Positions 25,391 to 31,301 of a DNA stretch of 31,301 nucleotides are shown here, piece by piece. The translations under genes were made by a program, and so were the position numbers. Within the stretch, counting starts at the first letter, position 1; each line of letters starts with the position of its first letter. The stretch comes from Paraglomus occultum (lineage: Eukaryota; Glomeromycota; Glomeromycetes; Paraglomerales; Paraglomeraceae). The stretch spans positions 1 to 31,301 of the forward strand of contig CAJVPJ010000270.1 of NCBI GenBank assembly GCA_910592205.1, written 5' to 3'. The notes beneath the pieces were generated by a model, which saw nothing but the letters and a program-made list of their open reading frames with translations, did no database searches and was not told the origin of the DNA.

Positions 25391-27146
25391 TTGCGGGTAA
25401 ACCCATCAAAAGCACGAGTGAGAGCGAAAGCGATAACATGCAGTGAATTAAACGTTATGGATGATAAACTTTACATGATAGTCGAGTACGAGTCACTAAC
25501 AAATTTCGTTGAACCTATAAACACCTTTCATCACGATTTCTCTATAGAAACGCTTCAGATATCTCAGTTGACAAAGGGTTCCTATAGAGAACCAACAGTA
25601 CCCGGGCTTTCTGGATATTTCGCTTATGTATTTTTATATTTATATGAAATATGTACTTTATTCGGTAATAAAAGCACAGTAAAGACCTCAAAACTCTTAA
25701 CACTCGTGATTGATTGGAACGACGCGGGGCTTCAATGATACTCACACTCAAGATTGTCGCGGGGAAAACCAAAGCGGCTATTATTGCAAGCCTGATGGCG
25801 CACGGGGCAGGCGACTAATTGTGTTTGAACCTAATTTTCGTTTTTCGAAACAGTTCAGTACTTGGGTTACTAATATAGAAGAAACTTTACGAGATAATGT
25901 TATACATATTTTAGATACTTTGAGTGTCAGACGCGAATGTTTGTTTATAGGTTTTATATTTAATGCTATCGTTTGCTGGCGAAAAGAATGAAATAAAAAC
26001 GTATGTTTGTGTGTTGCGGAAATAATAATAAAGCTGGGGGTTTGCCTTTCTGGCAATCACGATTTGATGACACAAGTCACCACCACCTATCGCCACCGGG
26101 AAAGCGGTTGGGGGAATACCTACATATAACAAAACACCCTTACCCTATAACGAAGAAAAAGGGCGGAACGGACCCACATCATTATATTCAGGTCACTGTG
26201 TACTATTTTTCGTGTAGAAAAGCGATAGTTCCTCGCGATAATTAAGTGTAGAAAATCATATTATATTCGATTACATTACTAGTTACATAACCACTATACT
26301 GGATAATGCAATCTTAAATTCTAACCTAAATATTTTTTGAATCTTGCGTATTTTTCTTCGCCGTACTAATTTCTGTACGGGTCTATCACATACACAGGAA
26401 GTGATAATTTACTCAGGGACGCAAACCGGTGATAAGGGATATATCACTTTTTGGGGTCATTGCTGGAAGAATTTCTCATCAGTGTTTATGTTGCGGTTTG
26501 GACTGAAGAGTAACACTGGAAGAGAAAAACGTAGTTTATCGGTGGTGTATTAGTATAACGGATTTATACAAACAATAAATCGGAAAACTACGCAACGAAA
26601 GAGTTCGATGAACGAACGTATTCGAAGCACATTCTAAACGTCAAGAGAAAAGATGGTCAATAGACGGAATTTCGAATATTATAAAAATGAAATATCTATT
26701 ATCTTCGAGACCCCATACAATATACATACATTGAAATACGATCCACTTACCCAGATAGACAAGGCAACTACCCACTGCCGGTTACCGTTACCATCCAAGT
26801 CAACATTTCCGAAAAAAGAAAAGGGAGATCACGTTGTCATAAAAATAATACGGTGAATTAACAAACGCAGCAAGACAGAAAACAGATCGAAAGAAAGAAT
26901 CGTAAGACAAAGTGCTTGAAATCTTTTAGACGTTCGTTGTTCTTCCCAGTCATTGTTGTCATTGTATCAGCTTCGTGGAGATTAAACAAGAATGAAAGAG
27001 CAGATAATCCAAATTATACAGAGAATTTGATAACTAATGAAGATAGTGGCAGAAAAAGGCAGGGAAAGAGAATCAAAAGAGAGAAGTTGCTGAATAGCTG
27101 GCTAACGATGAATGCGGCACCCTGCGACAAAACAAACGAGTATTAA
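25391..27146 (+). other. Unassigned ORF-like fragments in changing frames
   Basis: Open plus-strand stretches with coding-like composition lie at 25391-25738 (includes DDKLYMIVEYESLTNFVEPI), 25710-25991 (includes RRLIVFEPNFRFSKQF), 26003-26245, 26344-26553 (includes TGDKGYITFWGHCWKNF), 26653-26856 and 26916-27146. A shifted frame at about 25738-25818 reads LTLKIVAGKTKAAIIASLMA. The pattern would fit a decayed gene or mobile element, but no family was recognised and chance ORFs are not excluded. No signal peptide or metal-binding motif is clear. Confidence 0.2.
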
Positions 27147-27423
27147 AATACAAATCGGAACATTTCGTACAATTGACGTATGCTTGAACACCGTTCCAAA
27201 CCCACCACAGCAACATAACCATACGTACGCATTCAGCAACCTCCTTGCCGCTCTGATAACATCGGTTAGTGCATAAAAACTAGTGTCATCTTGCGCGAAC
27301 AATGCACATGGCTAACTGTTCAACATAGCCCCAACGGCCAATTCTTCCTTTGCTCCACCTCCGCCATCCCGTTTTTCATCTGCACCCTTGTAAGTATTGG
27401 CTCCGTAACTACGCTAACATCAG

Positions 27424-28705
27424 TCACTGCACTACAAATGCTTGCGTGTTAGCTGCGTTCAAAGAACTACTGAAGTAACATACGACTTCTCCGTATTCTT
27501 GAAATATTTCAATCATCTAGAGTTGTAGAGGGAGTGCATTCAGCGAAAAGCTAGACGCGTAGTGGAATGTCGTCGACTTCTTTAAGGTGAGATCGGATAG
27601 AGTCGACACTCGTCGGAGGCAAGCTTTGATGTCGTGCGTTTTACGATAAGAAGACAAATGTGCGCGTCACCAGGGAAGGATAGAAGTATACAACTGTTCC
27701 AATCGGTCTGGAGATCGGCGTAAGTTTTTCGTATTCGTAAAGTTTATGTGGCGTTGAGGTCAGGATCGAAACTTTTATAGGCTATTTGGAGATTGATAAA
27801 TAGCATTACCTTTGACCTCGCGTTCTGCTATCGGTGAGAAGTAAACAAATTTAATACCCGCTAATTTGAGATCCTCAATAAATCCTAACATATACAACAA
27901 AAAAGAGAACTCAGCTCGTTGCCCTGCGTTCCTTAAATTGTAACTTCCTCCTCCATTACTTTGTTCCAAAAGACATTATAATTACCACTTTTGGTTCATG
28001 ACTTAATGTTGCCATACTTAAAAATATCTGTCCGTTTATCACTTCCTCATAGAACTTTTATTCATCGACATGCGTGACTTGATCGTCGAATACAGAATCA
28101 TGAAGATTAGCTTCCAGTTGACAGAAGATTTCTCCGTTTGATAAGTTGCGAGCTGGAGAGGTCGGTTGGTGTGGTAGAGAGGAAAGGAGTATAGAGATAC
28201 TGATTGAGACGTTACAGTCGGATGGCGCATATATGACATAATCTTCGGGTGAGGGTGGTAGCATGATAAACGCAATGTCAGAAGACAATGAGGGGGTCAC
28301 TTTCGGTATTTATTGGACGGTAGGCATAGGCTATGGAGGTCGTTTACAATGGCGAAATCGGATCCATCTAATAGACGTTGTAAATTACCCATTGTTCAGT
28401 ATATCTAACAACATTGCTTAATACATGCATGCTTGGAGTATGTAAAATACCATTTAATCTCGTTCCCATAAAAATCTTGTACTCACCGTTTTATAGGTTT
28501 TAATCCTAATAATCAGAGCAGGGTCCTTCCTCTTCATATATCAACGAAACCATAACTGGTAATCATCACGTACGCGTTCGAGTAGTGATGGACGATAAGG
28601 AGCAAAAGCGACAAATGTCTGAAGAGCATCGTCAGTGAATCCTATTTCCTTGCCTAATTGGCATAATTTGTGAAATAAATAAGGTAAACGCTTAGAATCG
28701 TACAT
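27424..28705 (-). pseudogene. Broken gene of unknown function next to the Fanzor remnant
   Basis: On the minus strand an ATG at 28705 opens MYDSKRLPYLFHKLCQLGKE and FVAFAPYRPSLLERVRDDY, then hits a TGA (28543-28541) with coding-like sequence resuming right after (YMKRKDPALIIRIKTYK). Further fragments follow in shifting frames: GNLQRLLDGSDFAIVNDL, SSDIAFIMLPPSPEDYVIYA, LSNGEIFCQLEANLHDSVFD, KFYEEVINGQIFLSMATLSH, AEFSFLLYMLGFIEDLKLAG, IKFVYFSPIAEREVKGNAIY, and SDLTLKKSTTFHYASSFSLN, ending near 27424. The amino acid make-up is that of a soluble globular protein of roughly 400 aa. No catalytic motif was recognised. It reads as one gene carrying several stops and frameshifts. I have a faint impression of a multi-copy Mucorales hypothetical family but cannot confirm it. 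It shares strand with the Fanzor remnant, about 235 nt downstream of it. Confidence 0.55.
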
Positions 28706-28939
28706 TGTCTGGTTGTTTTAGTTTTGGCATAGTAGAACTGGTTCCGAAACCGGTCCTCAGAGAACTTGTGCATCCTGCGGCCTTGACATGATTTTTGAGT
28801 ATTAGTATTTAGTTGGCTATTGTGGTCTCATTCGATCTAATTGCACAGACAGTATCGGAGGTTATCTCCTACAGAAAAACCAATCATCCACGATAAAATT
28901 ATTTTATAAATGTCATGGTTATAAATGAACATTGATCAT

Positions 28940-29790
28940 TCAAGCGGGGTAGGCCCCAGTTCCAAGTCACCCTGGCTCAGATGTTTCAGAAGGATGTTGG
29001 TGCTGCGTTATGGTCTCTGTCAATCTCAAAACCGCATTCATTGCACTTGTAAACCTAAATCATTCTTGACATATTCACAACGCCCGCGTCTTGGATGTGC
29101 CAATGCTCGTTACAGAAATTCAACAATCTTCCTGGATATTCCCTAATCTTATGCATCAAATGTTTTCGCAATTGGTGACGTGACGGTGTCAACATCATCC
29201 TCGCAGTCTTGCTTTGTCTCGAATATGGGTAACAAGATGACTTTGTAATCATCACACAGCTCTCGCAATCTTCTGATGGCAATGGTTTGGACATTGACCA
29301 GTAGTCGCAACATCTTACGTTTCAACATGTGTTGTTTGAAGAACTTTTACTGACAGATTTTTTGCTTTGGTATCTATCACACCTACGTTGGTCGCAAGTA
29401 AACGTGCAATAAATATGGTTTAACATTATGATGCAGTTGTGGAGTGATTGACAATTGTTAAATGATCTGGCGAAATGTAACGCGCATTGTTTTGCCACAA
29501 ATGAAAGAGCCATCACTAGTAAGCTATACAAGTTGCGATCAAGTGCAATGTGCGTTGTCTGCAAGAAAAGCGAGCACGATAGGGCAATACACGTAGTAAA
29601 CCCACTACGACCGATGGAAAGACTCAGAATGTGTAGCAGACATTTCAAATAACATAGGAACCCAACCTCCGGGGAAACTGGCGGAATAATTCGACTAATA
29701 TTTCCCATATTAAAATTACGGCGCGTACACATATGGATTCCGACTCGGCAGAAAATATTGTTAGAGTTGTTGGATCGACTTGTGCACAGA
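28940..29790 (-). pseudogene. Degraded Fanzor / eukaryotic TnpB-like (IS607-type) RNA-guided nuclease, C-terminal half
   Basis: Minus-strand fragments in several frames follow the order of the TnpB/Fanzor nuclease core. A possible RuvC-I motif (VDPTTLTIF, from 29779) comes first. Then CDRYQSKKS (about 29390) and the helical KFFKQHMLKRKMLRLL stretch. RuvC-II is VILLPIFETK with its Glu at 29218-29220. Next are RMMLTPSRHQLRKHLMHKIR and EYPGRLLNFCNEHW, then zinc-ribbon remnants (GRCEYVKNDL and CNECGF). RuvC-III is FEIDRDHNAA near 29013-29027, followed by NILLKHLSQG and a TGA at 28942. Active Fanzors cut DNA guided by an element-encoded RNA. Here there are several frameshifts, at least one in-frame stop, a small deletion in the zinc ribbon, and no recognisable N-terminal half. 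A spacing of about 270 nt between GNISRI and CDRYQSKKS is longer than expected and suggests an inserted or degenerated stretch. The family call for 28,940-29,400 is strong; the part upstream of 29,400 is weaker. The gene cannot make an intact protein. Confidence 0.75.
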
Positions 29791-29988
29791 AATGTAGATT
29801 TGCTAAGATGCATTTATTAAAGTACTTGCACTCTTTTCACCAAAGTTTAATAGCCCAACCAAGCAGACGCGATCGACGTCCTACAGTCTGTTGGGCATCA
29901 TTTCATGTCATTTCCTCACCCCGACGATTTCAAACTAATGATCCATACGCTAAGGAGCAAATCAGTTGTTCTGGACAATTCGTGCGTC

Positions 29989-30855
29989 TCATGCATTGTC
30001 GGGAATTTCTTGATATTCTTGTTGAGAAGCGAGTTGCTTGTAATAGCTCCACACAACCAAATTGAAATGCAACTAAAATTTTAATATATATAAAATAATT
30101 AGACAAGTTATTGTGAATAAGAGAAATGAAACATTTGATGTCTTGTTATACACAAATGTCAAGTAAAAGTATTAAAGATCCTACCTGAAGCAGCCACCAA
30201 AGAGTAGCAGTTATAGTGAACGCAACCACTGTACGGACTTCGTCTGAACAGTCATCCAATTTTGAGCAATCGTCAGAAACAGTCAAGGAAAGGATAACAG
30301 TTTCGAATACGATTGACGAAAGAAGCAAGACGATGTAGCTCCAGTAAAATACGGCAAAGACTTTGACGAGTTTGAAATTATTCTGAGTTGGAAGGAAAGA
30401 AGAGCGTGCAAAGAGAAGAGATTGGGTCAGCGCGTGAAAATAACTTTGACCATAGATGGCATAGTATGGAGTGCCGGCCTTATGCATTAATAGTATCCAA
30501 TACCTTCTGAACGCCATAAAACCCGGAAAAGCAGAGTAATGCAGCAACCAAATAGAAAATAGTCAAGAAAATGGTAAGCCCGCGTCCTTCATCGGCAATC
30601 GGTCTAGCAACGGCAGCCAGTAAGTTGAGCACCTGCAGTAAAAGCAGAAGGAGTGAGTGTACGCCGTAGCAGTCTATATCGTACGAGAGTTTCTATGGTT
30701 ATATGGTACCGTGCCCAGAATGGCCAATGTCTGAGTTGCTGGTCTTTGAGAGTTTTTATAGAGCTTTTGAGTTTAATATCAAGACTTGTTACAAGAACAG
30801 GACGTCAACTTATTTTTTACCTCAAGTCAACGCAAAAAAGACACTTTTCAACCAT
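29989..30855 (-). CDS. Small tetraspan membrane protein, five exons, function unknown
   Basis: Exons on the minus strand: 30855-30821, 30743-30710, 30632-30504, 30382-30185, 30072-29989. All introns are GT-AG (77, 77, 121 and 112 nt). The joined frame is open and yields 159 aa ending at a TGA. The order is a short cytosolic head (MVEKCLFCVDLR), TM1 about 14-33, TM2 about 43-64, a short KNN loop, TM3 about 75-100, a loop with Cys105 and Cys111 in an acidic setting (possible disulfide), TM4 about 117-140, and a short tail (QEYQEIPDNA). The four-helix layout and short charged tail resemble small fungal tetraspan proteins of the MARVEL-like kind, but I cannot name the family. A phase-2 junction after codon 11 followed by phase-0 junctions all agree, which supports the model. 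The two first exons are only 35 and 34 nt, so they are the least certain part. No damage is seen, in contrast to the broken genes beside it. Confidence 0.8.
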
Positions 30856-31027
30856 TGTTTGAGCAGTAAACCGACAAGGTGACGAATTCCCGACTGTATA
30901 AGAATACGGACATTTTTCACACGGGGTTAGATTACGTAGATTGCAGGGGTCAGAATAGTAACACTGACATTCCCATGATCCAATAGACTGTGGTTATTTT
31001 AACACGTAATAATAATAATAATAATGC

Positions 31028-31150
31028 GACCCGTTCTGGGATTTGACTCATTCTGAAAACGGGTCAAACCGTTTTTGCGACGTTATCACACACATTGTGT
31101 ACTTTATTGGTGCAAGAGATTATTCTAACGTGACAATCCCGAAACGGGTC
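31028..31150. repeat. Imperfect 15-bp inverted repeat with ACGGGTC motifs
   Basis: GACCCGTTCTGGGAT (31028-31042) and ATCCCGAAACGGGTC (31136-31150) are inverted copies with two mismatches, enclosing about 93 bp. A third AACGGGTC lies inside at about 31058-31065. The left arm is next to an ATA repeat and the right arm abuts a CAA repeat. The arrangement resembles a small non-autonomous element or an element end. No target-site duplication was established. Confidence 0.45.
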
Positions 31151-31227
31151 AACAACAACAACAACAACAATAGGGCATGTTGTAACAAAACCAGACAAGT
31201 GAACATTTTATAATAATAAGGCTGATT

Positions 31228-31301
<74 letters not shown>
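31150..31301. repeat. CAA tract and long TTG tract at the window edge
   Basis: A CAA repeat (about 31150-31170) is followed some 60 bp later by a TTG repeat (31229-31301) that continues to the last base. The two tracts are reverse complements and could form a stem. The tract touching the end suggests that the contig or window stops inside a microsatellite. Confidence 0.9.

Noticed and set aside
25738-25800. VAGKTK as a P-loop (Walker A) NTPase motif
   Set aside because: The required Gly/Ala four residues before GKT is absent, and the frame stops within about 30 codons.
29322-29813. 163-aa minus-strand open frame as an intact gene
   Set aside because: It crosses the Fanzor remnant in a mostly non-matching frame; recognisable motifs lie in different frames, so the length is fortuitous.
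29733-30065. 110-aa plus-strand open frame
   Set aside because: It overlaps antisense the last exon of the tetraspan gene and the RuvC-I-like remnant; no support as a gene.

Overview
The window looks like a fungal nuclear contig, most likely Mucoromycota (Mucorales-like). It carries a five-exon chitin synthase export chaperone (Chs7), short GT-AG introns ending in pyrimidine-rich AG acceptors, abundant simple-sequence DNA, and the remains of a Fanzor-type (eukaryotic TnpB/IS607-like) nuclease, a family common in these fungi. The placement is inference. No rRNA or tRNA gene was recognised.

Layout. (1) 1-13,070: no convincing gene. This stretch is packed with microsatellites and minisatellites (TTG, CTG, CA/TG, CATTCT, TTACTG, 10-bp and 14-bp units) and one 54-bp dispersed duplication. 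(2) 13,071-15,787: AT-rich, repeat-poor, no gene seen. (3) 15,881-17,373 minus: chs7, five exons, 317 aa, apparently intact. (4) 17,374-19,704: divergent intergenic region shared by chs7 and the next gene. (5) 19,705-23,700 plus: an eleven-exon, 1013-aa coiled-coil protein whose ten introns are all phase 0. (6) 23,701-27,423: no intact gene, only ORF-like fragments in changing frames and a strong hairpin. (7) 27,424-28,705 minus: a broken protein-coding gene of unknown function. (8) 28,940-29,790 minus: a broken Fanzor/TnpB-like RNA-guided nuclease gene in which all three RuvC-type catalytic positions can still be traced. (9) 29,989-30,855 minus: an intact five-exon tetraspan membrane-protein gene, easy to miss because its exons are short. 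(10) 30,856-31,301: repeat-rich end with an imperfect inverted repeat and a TTG tract running off the edge.

The three apparently intact genes do not form an obvious pathway. Chs7 works in ER export of chitin synthase. The coiled-coil protein may be structural or cytoskeletal. The tetraspan protein has no known role. Gene models were built by hand by joining exons in phase. The splice sites are consistent with uninterrupted reading frames but have no transcript support here.
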